Source: Ciona intestinalis (lineage: Eukaryota; Chordata; Ascidiacea; Phlebobranchia; Cionidae). Taken from it: a stretch of 64,000 bases of DNA. A program made the position numbers and the translations under genes. The stretch's first letter is position 1, and every line of letters starts with the position of its first letter. The stretch is taken from NCBI RefSeq assembly GCF_000224145.3, contig NC_020175.2, positions 731,948-795,947 on the forward strand, written 5' to 3'. Under the pieces are notes generated by a model, which saw nothing but the letters and a program-made list of their open reading frames with translations, did not search any database and was not told the DNA's origin. Below, piece by piece: positions 36,301 through 47,646 of this stretch.

Positions 36301-39300
36301 GGTAATAGGCCAACTATGGCCTAAATCTCAAGTCCTATGACGTGTCATGCTGTAGGACCAACCCCCACCAACTTAAATTAACTTTAGGTTAAGATAGTCA
36401 ATTTTAAAATTCAATAAATGACTTATAAATCCACAGAAAGTAACCACTGGTGATGCAGGAACCTATTATTGTTCATCATCAAATAAAATCGCGACCGAGT
36501 CTTGCTTACCTACTGTTATCACAACTAGTAAGTCAGTTATCTTTAGTATATGAAGTATTAGGCTTCTGGTGTTACCCAATGTGTAACTTTTTTAAGTAAA
36601 ATTTGTTTGGGCTAGTTTTCGTTAAAAACATGCAGCTAGTTGTATTTTCAAACTTGCTAAGAGTTTATTTAATACTTCAATATGCCTCTCACAGTCTAAT
36701 CCTTTCTAAATTTATAACAAAACCATTGATAATATATTGTATTGATGATATATTGTATTTGTTATCAAACTCAAAGTAGTAAAGGTGTTGTAATATGCCA
36801 CCCCTTTATTTTATGTTGTAATGCTGTCAGTAAAAACCTTCTTGAATAGGAAATACAAACAAATAAAACCTTTGATATCATTTTAACCTGGTAAGGATAA
36901 ATCAATTTTGTTCCTCTGTCACGCTACAGTAAGCACCCAATGAATAGGTTTCCCCCACAAAATATTGTATTACATCACCCAATAGCCTTTCTATAGGTAT
37001 GTGCATTTTAATGACTCGCTCACGCTGTTTACAACTGTGGTAGCTCTCTATTTAAATTGGTAATTTTTCTTCCTCTCTGGAATAGCCAAATAGCCAATTA
37101 CATTATGCCTGGTATTAGAAGTTTTAGAACTAACATAATACCATTATATAATTCAATTCATAACATTTATGTAACAATACAAAGTAAGAATTGCCATGAA
37201 CTGGTAAAAAAACACTTTATCATATGGTTTTAGTGTCTAGAGGTTAGAAATTTAAATATCCTGAGTGGTAGGACCTTAATATTTTAAATGTTATTTCAAT
37301 GTTATATTTCTTTTCTGTAGAAAACCAGGATGTTGGGATGATAGTCGGAATTGTGTTTGGAGTTTTATTTGGACTTATTCTTATTGGTGTTTTAGTTTGG
37401 TGGACATGGAGGAAAGGATATTGTGATGGTAAGTGTTTATCATATTGTATTGCACCTAGTTAGGATTCTAAAGTAAAAGTAGCTGCACAATCTGCTTTAT
37501 AATCTGTAGCACAAATTAACATAAATGTGTTATACTAAGTTGTTACAGAAATATAGGAACTTCAAACCATGGTAGTAAAAAACTGTTTAAAAAAACTTTA
37601 ATTTCGTATTTTGTATAAGAAATTTTTGTATAACACTTGGTTGAGAACATTTAAAGTGAAAGTAACTACACTATATGTAGCCATTGTAACATAAAAGTGT
37701 GAACTCTGTATGATAGTAGTGAAAAGTTGTTTAAAAAGTTAAATTCTGTCTTTTTATGCTCAGACTTCCAAGCAGTGTTCACATTGTTCATATATTTATA
37801 TACACATTGCACAACACTAGCCAACAATGCTGTATTGCTGTTTTTTTTTAATGCAACAAAGTAGAACGAAAAACATTTATATGGTGCAAATCATTCAAAC
37901 TTAACCAGAAGCGGCACTTTACTTTACGATGGTTATAAACTGCTACGCACACACAGAGATAAATGATTAACCTTATGTTTGACTTCCCGTATGAACGCTT
38001 GTATGTCTTGTTTAAGTTTTCTTTGTTGTACACAGGTTTGTCAAAGGAAGACGACCCAGATGAGTAAGTATTCCTGGGATTGATAATAATTTAGGACATT
38101 CCAACCAATAATTTGGCTTTGTTCCACAGAATATACTTTTCTAACTAATAACTATGTCTGCCTCCCCTGTATTTTTAAAGTTTGGCCCCTCCGCAAATGT
38201 TAATGTCTAATAATGGTTTTGGTGGAAATGTGTTTATAATTGGATGCAGAAAATTAGTGTTGGCAGGTTCAAGCAGATATAATTACACCATCAATCAAAC
38301 TATAATGCAATATATTATTAATGTCCAATTGCTGTCATACTTTTCTTGCTTGTACCAGTACAATATTAATATATATTATATAATCATCTTATGACATCTA
38401 CTCTACTTAAACTTTATTAAAAATATTGACCCTGTCACTCAAGTATGTTTCACTATCAATAGTTTAAGCAACTGTTGTCAAGATGCCAAAAGCCTGTTTT
38501 ATGAAAAACTTGTTGTATGTTTCATACACCTTCTGCCGTTTATAAGTTACCACTTAACTTTGTAGGTAATTGTTTTTATTTTGTATGGCTGACAATTTGG
38601 ACAACCTATTAGTGATAGTGACCACTGGGTTGAAGCAATTGTCATTAAGTGTCTTATCCAAAGACACATAAAAGCCCACAATGGTAGCAGTGACAATATT
38701 AATAAGCCTTTCTATTCATAGGATTGAGGACGATGGTTCAAACGACATCATGCTTGACACCAATGGACCAACTGTACATAAACCACCCAGTGAAGTTAGC
38801 TCAACCAGAAAAGTGAGTTTTCAATCAACGCTTTGCAAAATACCTTTAAGTTGAAATCAAAAACGCCAAACCTGGGGTGGTAGGGTAAGCAGGCAAACCA
38901 TGAAATTTCTAAACCGCATTAATCAGTAAATATTACAACCAATGAGGCTAAATCTGTTTCCCAGCCATGGGGTTTATCCATCACTGCCACCCCTGCATTT
39001 ATCAATGTTTGGCGCCTATTATTTAAATTAGCCTGTGAGTTTTCTTTTCTAAAAAAATGTTTTACCTACGTGTATTGGAACGGCGATAGAGCATGAAGCC
39101 GAAGGGTGTTTAATCAAAAGACAAATCGCTCGCTTTTCGTTTGAACGTTAAAACACGCTGTGAAATGCGTCATATCTTTTAACTTGGTGTGCGTGCTTTT
39201 GTGTTGTGGTGGTCGTGTGTTAATAGTATGATCGGTATCTTTAACGTCATCTTAATAGCAAACATTCAATGTAGTTTCCCAATACATCAATTGCATGCGC

Positions 39301-40433
39301 TATAAATCAATAGAAACGGCTCATTTACTTTAACGCTAACTGCCTCAATGCCCTTGGTCATTCAGGGAAACTTGGACTGTAACTTCGATCTAGCAGCTAA
39401 CGTAATATTAATATTAACCAATTAACCACAATCTGCACAAAGTTGCATTTATGGTAACTTGTAAGCAAGCACGAGGTGTATGTACATTACTACATACTAG
39501 CCCCGTGTTCGGACGTTCGTTGCCCTGCCATGCGAGGATAAATAAGATACATTCATTCATTCAATCAGTTGGCGTGAAGGGTACAGCGTGTTATACTTGG
39601 TAACTCGTAAGCGGGCACGAGGTGTTTAAAACAAAACAGCCGTGTTATAACGACTGTCTTTTTCCCCACCACGCGACGATAGATAAGTTTATTCATTCAT
39701 AACCGCACTATACATACCACCGATCCAATGTAATTGCTTATACACATCACGTAATGTATCAACCTACTAATTATAACAAACTACATTACCAGTTTAGCCT
39801 CTGGCGCTTTAATACAACGTCACATTCAACCCAATACAAAGTACATTACATACCACTCATGATATGCCTCATCATTTTCAATTATTGGTACTGTGGCTGT
39901 GGCTATCAACTTTTTAGGTTCTGTGGTTTTTAAGTCCCAAACTTTTTGGTAATTCCAAGGTTTTTATGTGTGAACGCCTTAACTTTTAATTGCCTAATGA
40001 TAACTTGTAAAAAATATATGCTAATTGGGTTTGGAAATTTTGTTTGAATCCGGAGTAAGAACTGCTTGTATATTGTACATGATTACACAAAAGTCTCGTG
40101 TTTAAAACCCAAGTTTTAAGAACACCTATGTTTTATACCGCTTCAGTGCTTTATTTCATTGCCCGCTGCATATTACGCTTTGCAAGCTGTAGCATTTTGT
40201 GCCGAATCCTTGCAATCATTTCTTTCCTTATATTTTAGCTAACATAGTTGGCCTCATGCTGCACACTCGCACTACTAACCCCACACTCAGTCCATTTATA
40301 CGAACCCCCACCCCACTTACGTGCACAATGTCAGCATCGTGACGTCACTGTGCCCGGTATTTCCTCCCGTGACGTAACACCACCACTAACGATGATTAAC
40401 CTATCACAGCAAGAAGCGTCGATGATCATTTGA
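33317..40433 (+). CDS. Two-Ig-domain (V-C2) JAM/CTX-like transmembrane receptor
   Basis: Exons 33317-33356, 33787-33922, 34306-34463, 34824-34901, 35116-35205, 35635-35762, 36437-36527, 37321-37428, 38036-38063 and 38722-38812 splice in phase. A last exon from 40248 to TGA 40433 is the best fit for the end (377 residues). Signal peptide MNFNVLLCVVLAF is followed by a V-type Ig domain (ITLACSYQPE, LEWLYS, DTGSYTCLV), then VPPSPPQC and a C2-type domain (AEFRCLS, TYTWFKNGRQLP, GDAGTYYCSSSN, TESCLP) with the extra cysteine pair typical of the CTX/JAM group. The transmembrane segment is GIVFGVLFGLILIGVLVWW, then an acidic cytoplasmic tail. Ciona JAM/CTX-like V-C2 proteins are known as candidate forebears of vertebrate adhesion and antigen receptors. 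The last exon is uncertain: an alternative acceptor at 40290 gives a different frame ending at 40377. In the first version the tail ends SMII, a possible PDZ ligand. Confidence 0.85.
34147..34168. repeat. (AT)n microsatellite
   Basis: A short AT run in intron 2 of the Ig receptor gene. Confidence 0.9.
36200..36370 (+). repeat. Second dispersed repeat (SINE-like body)
   Basis: TCCTTGGGCAAGATACTTAA and CCAACCCTGGGTGTCGGGGT and GGCCTAAATCTCAAGTCC recur in part at about 22046, 50135, 53240 and 60470. Confidence 0.6.
38535..38715 (-). repeat. SINE body, reverse
   Basis: GACCACTGGGTTGAAGCAAT, then GTGTCTTATCCAAAGACACA and ACAATGGTAGCAGTGACA, just before Ig receptor exon 10. Confidence 0.75.
38865..39020. 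mobile_element. Short inverted-repeat element of a second type
   Basis: ACGCCAAACCTGGGGTGG at the left and CCACCCCTGCATTT...GTTTGGCGCC at the right form imperfect inverted ends around about 155 bases. A related left end lies at about 27487-27535 in a PHF14 intron. Confidence 0.55.
39425..39570 (+). repeat. SINE tail with ATTC end
   Basis: GCAAGCACGAGGTGTATGTA to ATTCATTCATTCAATC. Confidence 0.75.
39585..39710 (+). repeat. SINE tail with ATTC end
   Basis: GCGGGCACGAGGTGTTTAAA to GTTTATTCATTCATAACC; a second copy in the same orientation as the one just before it. Confidence 0.75.
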
Positions 40434-41570
40434 AATATCCAATCAGCGACCGAGGAGATGTCACGTGACGCAGTCCCTCCAAAACTCCAACTTTGTTTTT
40501 TTTATGATTTTTATAGACACGTCATGCGCCAGGGACGTCTACTAACACATAAAATAATCCGTCTAACGTTTCGACGGCGCATTTTGAACGTATTTCTACC
40601 AAGGGTGTTTTGACCTGAATTAACAAGATTAATTAACACTGCTTTAATCTCTTGCTGACTTGTGGCGTAATTAGCGGGTTAATTATTCGCAAAATTCAAA
40701 CGACCGTGGTCGTATCTTCTCTAATTTTGTATTTGTAGTTGCTTTTGTTTTTTTTCCTCATTTCCAAGATTTTTACTTTTTACTCAAACAAATGCGGTAC
40801 AAACGTGTAAAACGTTAAAGTCTTTCCTAAGCATGGTAGTGGTTTCGCGCGCCACCGAATGGTAGGAGTTCTTTCCTACCACAGGTTTCAATTAAGTTTG
40901 CGGTGCTGTTCGTGTTGAATGAATTATTAAACTTAAAACCTGATCGAACGAAATACTTTTTTGGATCTCTATACTCGGGGCTGGATTTCAAAGACCAAAC
41001 TTATAAAATATAAGTTAATTTGAATAAAAAAACAAACAAATTATTTCAATGCTATAATGGGTTTAAACTTTAAAGTGTCTCGCAACTCCCGAAACGCCAT
41101 ACTGGCAGATAATTCTTATCTTAGGAAGAAGGCCCCATATGAAATCCAGCCCTGGTTGATGGCATCACTATAAATGTGTTTAAATGCATTGGAATGCTGC
41201 ATGCGGAACATAATGTAAAGCATTCCACTATATACCACCGCCTTCGTATGATAAGCCAATAATACCCACTATGCAGTTCTTTATCTAAAACCCATGATAA
41301 GGCGACTCATTCTTCCATGGTGTTTTGCTAGCGTTGACATACCACGCTAACAATACGTTTATTGACCAATTCGAAGCGAGGCTTTATTGCCCGAGTCCCG
41401 AAACGTTGTATTGTATCCATTGTTTAATTGAACTGACGAATGTATTGATTCCGCTTTATTGAAGTTAAAATATCGATCAGTATCAAGTATTTAGTTTTTC
41501 GATTGCTTATTCAAACCACGCTTTTTATTGTACAACCAATGCTTTATTTTCAATATGTATTAACTGTACA

Positions 41571-41765
41571 GTAGGGTGGGGTAAGATGGGCCATGTTTTC
41601 AATCTCTTTTAGCGTCCCATTCGTTAGCAAATACAAAAAAAATATTTAAACAAATATACAACCATATCTTTGCGACTCTAAAAGAGCGTTGTTAATTGTT
41701 CAAAACACGACAAGAAATGCGGAATATCTTTAGCTAACAGATCCATCTTACCCCACAGTACTGTA
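41571..41765 (-). mobile_element. MITE, family B, reverse
   Basis: AGTAGGGTGGGGTAAGATGG at the left and CCATCTTACCCCACAGTACT at the right. Confidence 0.85.
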
Positions 41766-42449
41766 TAAATATAACTTACACTAAACCACATTTCACAGCC
41801 GTATCCCGATGGCGCAGTGCGGGTTATGCCATAGCTGGAAAATTCTGCGTCTGATCAACTCAAAACGGCATATTTTTCTTAATTATATCGACTATTGCAC
41901 TGCAAATGTTATGTCCTGTGTAAATTTGGTGCTGTTTTTATCAATTTTGATTTAACTAGTTAAATTTAATTTTCATTAATTTTTTTTTATATTTTTTGGT
42001 CAATTTTTTTCTTTTGCTGTATAAGAGAGCTAGCTTGTTTAGTGAGCTTACGAATTCATATATTTACTTAGTAGTTAAGAGTATGATCATGTTTTTAATA
42101 ATTATGTTTAGTACCTGTAGCATGTGTTTCTTATCCACTGGTCGCAATCAAGTGAAAACCCATTTAAAAAAACTTGAAAATAATTCATATATGTATATAC
42201 TGTTTGCATGTGTTAATTCGTAGACTCCCGCAAAGTACCTTGGAGTTACATAGTACACCCAGTAATCTTGTAAATATGTTTTATACTTTCTGTTTATCTC
42301 GAGGCGCATTGGTACTTGTAGCAAGTAGCGATATCATGAGTTGGTTGAGACTGGCATTAACCACCAACTGATATTTGTGTTTTTCTTTCATGATGTAAAT
42401 ACAATGTATTCTAAAACGTATATCTAACTAGATTTGTATTCGAGTGAGA

Positions 42450-42800
42450 GTTCATTAAACGTCTGGTCCATGCCACAGCTAACGCTGCCTCCAGCTCCTT
42501 GATTTGCGGCTCTATGCTGCCACCATTGTGGTTTGTGGCCGTATGTATTTCTAAGAAAATATAAAATACATAAAATACACAAGAGCAAGACACTTAACGG
42601 AGTTGCTTCAACTCCGTAATCAATAATGAGTTATCCAAATTGTCAGTCAAATATACATTAACAAACATGAAAAAATCCATCAAAAAGTAATCACGTACAA
42701 AGTTACCTTATACGTGGTCGTAAGTGGGTATGAGGTGTACGAAACAGAACATCAGTGTTATAACGTCATTGCTCCACTAGGCAAGGGTAAACAAGTTGCA
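42450..42800 (+). repeat. SINE, nearly full length
   Basis: The body AGCAAGACACTTAACGGAGT and ATTGTCAGTCAAATATACAT leads to the tail GGGTATGAGGTGTACGAAAC. Confidence 0.7.
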
Positions 42801-43039
42801 AACAACAAGTGTCATAAAATATGTGGTGGTTAACGAAAGGCATGTTTATCGCCGCACGTCACATTGTAAACACAGGGTATTGCAGAATATTCTCGATTTT
42901 ACAAATCTACTGTTTGTGACGTAAGTCACGTACACGGGGTCTCTGTGACGTCACCATTGGAAACCGAACTCCCAAAATCTTAGAAATGATCGACACAGAA
43001 CATGTAATAGAAACCAGAGATAAATTGACGTAAAGTCAT

Positions 43040-43310
43040 GATTTGGGGTAGATGGTCATGTCTCATCTAGGGGTCCATTGGTATTAGTAACNNNNNNNNN
43101 NNNNNNNNNNNNNNNNNNNNNNNNNNNNNNNNNNNNNNNNNCATGATTCGGGGTAAGATGGTTCATGTTCTCATTCTAGGGGTCCCATTTGGTATATAGT
43201 AAACAATGAGTATTAACAGAATAATATAATAGTATCCTCACGACTTTAAAAGAACGTTGCTAATTGTTAAAAATATTTTACTTTGCAACAGTATATTCAT
43301 CTTGCCCAGA
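43040..43310 (-). mobile_element. MITE, family B, interrupted by the N gap
   Basis: The left end appears twice, once on each side of the gap; the core follows only after the gap. Confidence 0.65.
43092..43141. other. Assembly gap of 50 N
   Basis: A run of exactly 50 N. The sequences on both sides begin with nearly the same MITE-like string (CATGATTYGGGGTA...), so the gap probably joins two versions of one locus. Confidence 0.98.
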
Positions 43311-43359
43311 CCTTCTATAATTCATTTGCTTGAATCGTTTGCTTTGAACTAAAGTAAAT

Positions 43360-43735
43360 ACAAGTCAATGTTATTTTCGCCTCGGTTGAAAATCAAAACA
43401 TTGATGTTTTTATTCAGCTACAGTTTCTTCCGGCAAATCTTGCGGCTAATTAGCGTCGACTTGCGCAACGGCGAACCGCATGAATTTTTAATCGGTAACC
43501 AATTTTCGACAGGACGCAATAATTGGGCAAATTCGCCGCGCTTTGTTTTATAAACGGCACACTAATCACTACTTCCGCCAAAACACAGGAGTTTTCGGAG
43601 GAAAAATCGAAGGCACGCTGCAAGTTAAAAAAGTCTACACAAAAGTTTGGCCAAAGCAGTCGTTTTGGAACCAGGGTCGTAAAAACAGAGGTACTTTTAT
43701 GGCTTTGATCGAAACCAATAACCATCAGGGTTGAA
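43360..43735. other. CpG-richer island with open frames on both strands
   Basis: About 370 bases look clearly richer in CG than the surroundings. Frames of 61 residues (43368-43553, +), 63 (43543-43734, +) and 91 (43450-43725, -) overlap. None resembles a family I know. It could be a promoter-linked or non-coding first exon, or an unrecognised coding exon. Confidence 0.35.
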
Positions 43736-43943
43736 TGATTTTCTCGGAGAAGTTAGGCAACATTTAGTTTTAATTTATATTATTCTTCTATAAACAAGTA
43801 AGATATGTTAATGGCTTAGTTTAGACGTAGAGACGTAAACTTTACAGGGCAGTATACAAGAATGTATTACAACATAAATGCACCTTGAGTATCCTCACAA
43901 GTCGGAGTTTACACAGGCTTGTGGTTGTTATGAATGCACATTA

Positions 43944-44132
43944 TAAGGGTGGGGGAAGCCCTTAGCACATTATATCCACACATTCTGTTCGTGTTTTAAA
44001 AAAATAACAACGGTCCATGAAAGTCGTGAGGATACGTGTTTTGTAATTCTTTGAATGTTTTTTTTTGTTCACTATACCTAATGGGTCGAGAAAATAGAAT
44101 GAAAAGGTGTCCCATCTCCCCCCCCCCACATT
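43944..44132 (+). mobile_element. MITE, family A
   Basis: AAGGGTGGGGGAAGCCCTTA to AGGTGTCCCATCTCCCCCCC. Confidence 0.82.
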
Positions 44133-45775
44133 AAATGTATACTGTGAATCATTGTTTTAGGTGGTAGAAAAGTTCAATACCAAGATGATATCGTGTTGCG
44201 ACTACAAGACGGGGCTACGTCATTTCATGATGGCGAACGATTTACACCTTAAAATTTGTCCATCCCTTATTCGCCGTCATATAGTCACTTTACCCACCGC
44301 TTAATAATATGTGTTTAGTAGGCCAAAAAGGTGTATGTGGCAAAAATGCTCAGTGTCGCAAAATTATTAAATCAAAATTAGTATTTTGGTACATCAACCC
44401 AAATTGCCTGCATTGGATTTTAACCGTAGAATTTTAAACTGTACACACCTATTTCTTGTTTTAAAAACCTTTCTTAAAAATACTTTCTATACACCGCAGG
44501 TATATTGCGCTATTTTTCTGACGCAACTTGAATTAAGTTTAATCAAGCAGTTGATTCCAAAATTAAGAATGATAGTTTGCCCGCTTTAGCACGAATCGTA
44601 AGGCCTCTCAGTATGGCCTTCTAGGTTGTTAAGCCATTGCTTTAACCCAATTAAGCGTTGGGCCGAACAGTTGACGTAGATAGATACCTATCAAAGGTAT
44701 TCAACGTCTGTGGTTGTTTTATTGCCGATTTAACGATCGCCTTCGTAAATACTCGGCATGTGTGCGCACGTATACGTTGTAAACGCCATTGATTTTTTTC
44801 GGTACTTAAAACGAAACCATCTTTTTAAGGCGCTTCAAACTTTTTAAGTTTTTAGTCGCTGCTGGTATAGTATAGTCGACGTTGTAGGTTTGTGGTCTAT
44901 GGTCTACTAAATACATGTTTAGTATAGACCACATGGCAGTTTCCCATAGTGTATCGATGTTGTAAAATGCAATGGTCTGATTTGGGGTTTAGTAAGGATG
45001 TAGAGTCGAAGTTGCAGCAACTTATAATAATTTAAGTTTAGTATATAGGCAAATCGTGGTTCCTTTTTTTCGAACTTTATACAGTTGCAACGTGCTTATA
45101 TACTTAGGGATTGAAACAGCTTTTGTAAGTTTTCACATTGTGCAATTCATTTTGGCGTTGGCTCAACAAGGCGTTCGGTAAACGCTCGAAGAATTTTGCA
45201 AATTACGACTTGGAAGTTTAAAAATATAAGAACAGGGTCTACCAGGTTTTAGTATTTAGCCACGCTTTTTTACACTTTTACTTGAGCAGTTTTTACTCGT
45301 ATACCATATTTTCAACTACTGTCGTTTTGTTGCTAATTTCTCGGAAGTATCGGAATTCCCAAAGTTTAGTTAAAATTTTATTTTATTTTTTTAGAAAAAG
45401 TTTTTTTTTCATTTAGAGTTCCAGGCACAGTTATAAGAAGGGCATGAGTGGAGCAATGTCCACGGAAGTAAAATACCAACGTGGAGTAATATAATATGAA
45501 GCCCGATCTTTATGACTATTATCATTGCGGCCATGTATACTTTATACAGAAAGATATAAAATAAAGTTATGAGAGCAAATGACCGCATGGGAGATTTATA
45601 CGTGACTAATATTATGGTATAAACTTCATGAATTCTTATATAGCCGGGTTATTGCGAAGTAACGTATTTCAGTTTCGTGTCTTAAAGTTTAAGTTTCCGT
45701 TTGAACTATCATGATTGATACTAAAACTATAATAATTTATATTTTTTTATTTTAGTTTGATCTTTTTTATATTTT

Positions 45776-45846
45776 GTGTTTATTACCAAACTGGACGAAA
45801 AAATAGAATAAAAAGGTGTCCCATCTTCCCCCACCATTCTATATTT
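45776..45846 (+). mobile_element. MITE, family A, right-end fragment
   Basis: Only the last 70 bases remain (AAAAGGTGTCCCATCTTCCC at the end). Confidence 0.75.
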
Positions 45847-46286
45847 TGGGGTGAAATGGTTCTGAAGTAAAATGGATATTTCCATTTTCACATTCAGAGT
45901 TGTTCTGTACCAACCTCACTAACATGTCTGTAAAATTTGTGATTGTGAAAAATATAAAAAAATTGTTGTACAATTTTAAACACCTGTTGGTATGGCTATA
46001 TTCGTATGTATAGAAAGAGACTTATCTTGCTTTACGTAAATTTCAATACTGGTATAAAAGGCTGTCAAAACGCACTCTCACAAAGCTAAATGAGATTAAA
46101 TTTAAACCGAAATCCGGGCTAAATTTGGGATAAAAGATATTTCAGACTAAATAGCGGCTGAATTATCATTATCTTATTGATCTTTAAATAAAAAGTGTGT
46201 TAAGAAAATACTTCAAATAATTAAGCAAATATGCATATTATATAAAAAGTGTATAAGAGCATATTAGATGTATTGATAGCATATGC

Positions 46287-46483
46287 AGTAGGGTGGGGGA
46301 AGATGGGACACTGTTTGGGTCTACTTCTCGTCCCATTTAGTAGTAAACGAAGAACATTCAATAAATTATAAAACTATATCCTTACGACTCTTATAGACCA
46401 CCGTTAGTTGTTTTAAACACGGTCAGGATATTTTGATATTATGTGCTAAAAGTGTCCCATCTTCCCCCACCCTACTATATCTA
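46287..46483 (-). mobile_element. MITE, family A, reverse
   Basis: Complete: AGTAGGGTGGGGGAAGATGG to CCATCTTCCCCCACCCTACT. Confidence 0.88.
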
Positions 46484-46569
46484 TTTATTAGATTAAAACA
46501 ATTATATTCGAGCCCATATAATAGAAAGAATCATTTATTAGAGCGTTCGTATACAGAGTGCATTGTGTT

Positions 46570-46680
46570 CTGATGTGGTAACTCGTAACTCGTAAGCGAC
46601 CACAAGGAGTATGGAACAGAACACTCGTTTCATAGAATGACTGTTATTGCCACGTCACGCGTAGAAAATAAGATGTGGTT
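46570..46680 (+). repeat. SINE tail
   Basis: GTAAGCGACCACAAGGAGTA to CACGTCACGCGTAGAAAATA. Confidence 0.7.
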
Positions 46681-46868
46681 AGGTGGTGAGATGGGAAACC
46701 TTTTCATTCTCATTTCCCGTCCCATTTGGTAGTATACAAAGAACATTCAAATAATTATAAAACATTATTCCACGACTCCCATATAGGCCGCTGTTAATTG
46801 TTTAAAACACGATCAGGATATACGGATATTATGTGCAAAAGGTGTTTTGTCTCCCGCCACCCTACCAC
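46675..46868 (-). mobile_element. MITE, family A, reverse
   Basis: Sits directly next to a SINE tail; core GTCCCATTTGGTAGTATACA. Confidence 0.78.
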
Positions 46869-47176
46869 ATATTAAAGTATTATTTATTTTAAAGTGCAAG
46901 CGCCAAAAATACTTTGTGAACAACTAACAATTTCTTTCCCTTGTATAACGTAAACATAAACCATGGAATGCCAGCTGCGGTTAAAACGCGCACTCTTAGT
47001 ATTCCCTTATGGGTTCGATAATTATATATTTACTTACTGCGCTAAATCATAATGGCTGCATCAATAATTGTGCTTACATGCTTCATAAGTTAAACTATTG
47101 ACTTACTTTATGGGTTAGTTATGTGACTATCACCATTTTATTACAAGAATTAGCATTTTCAAATTATTTTTGACTT

Positions 47177-47370
47177 ATAGTAGGTTGGGGTAAGATGGTC
47201 CATGTTTTCTTTTTCTTTTACCGTTCTATTTGGTAGTATGGACAGTAATAGAATAATATAACCGTATCCTTATAATACTTTAAAAGAGCGTTGTTAATTG
47301 TTGCACACGATTATGAAATATGAGATAGTATGTGCTAACGGTAGCTACTTTACCATATATGGTACTTAAA
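47177..47370 (-). mobile_element. MITE, family B, reverse
   Basis: TAGTAGGTTGGGGTAAGATG at the left, core AAAGAGCGTTGTTAATTGTT; right end eroded. Confidence 0.75.
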
Positions 47371-47484
47371 TATAGCGTTTATTTACATTTTAAGGAGAAC
47401 ATCGCTAAGCAAATTCAAGTAAAAGAAACTTAGAATAAAAGGCAAATAAAGTAACAACATAAATTTTTTTTTATAAAATAAAAC

Positions 47485-47640
47485 ATGCAGGATTTCCAGC
47501 CGACAATTAACTACGACCCAAAATCTGGGGAGTACTCGTTTAGACAGCAAGATATTCGCCGTGTCATAAAGTCAATATCACCTATTTTTAAACCAAAATC
47601 TCAAAAAAAAACAAATAAAAATCCTAAATTTATTCATTGA
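47485..47640 (+). CDS. Candidate small ORF, 51 residues
   Basis: ATG at 47485 to TGA at 47638-47640 encodes MQDFQPTINYDPKSGEYSF and a Lys-rich end (KPKSQKKTNKNPKFIH). The composition looks protein-like (charged, with few runs of the AT-driven residues common in chance frames here), and AATAAA follows the stop at once. CAG directly after the AT of the ATG could instead be a splice acceptor at 47490, making this the last exon of an unseen gene. I do not recognise it. Confidence 0.4.
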   Translation: MQDFQPTINYDPKSGEYSFRQQDIRRVIKSISPIFKPKSQKKTNKNPKFIH

Positions 47641-47646
47641 AATAAA
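47641..47646 (+). terminator. AATAAA immediately after the small ORF
   Basis: The hexamer abuts the stop codon at 47640; it would be unusually close for a 3' UTR but supports a transcript end here. Confidence 0.35.

Noticed and set aside
41800-41870. tRNA-like A box (GATGGCGCAGTGCGGGTTA)
   Set aside because: No B box or clover-leaf follows; probably a decayed SINE head.
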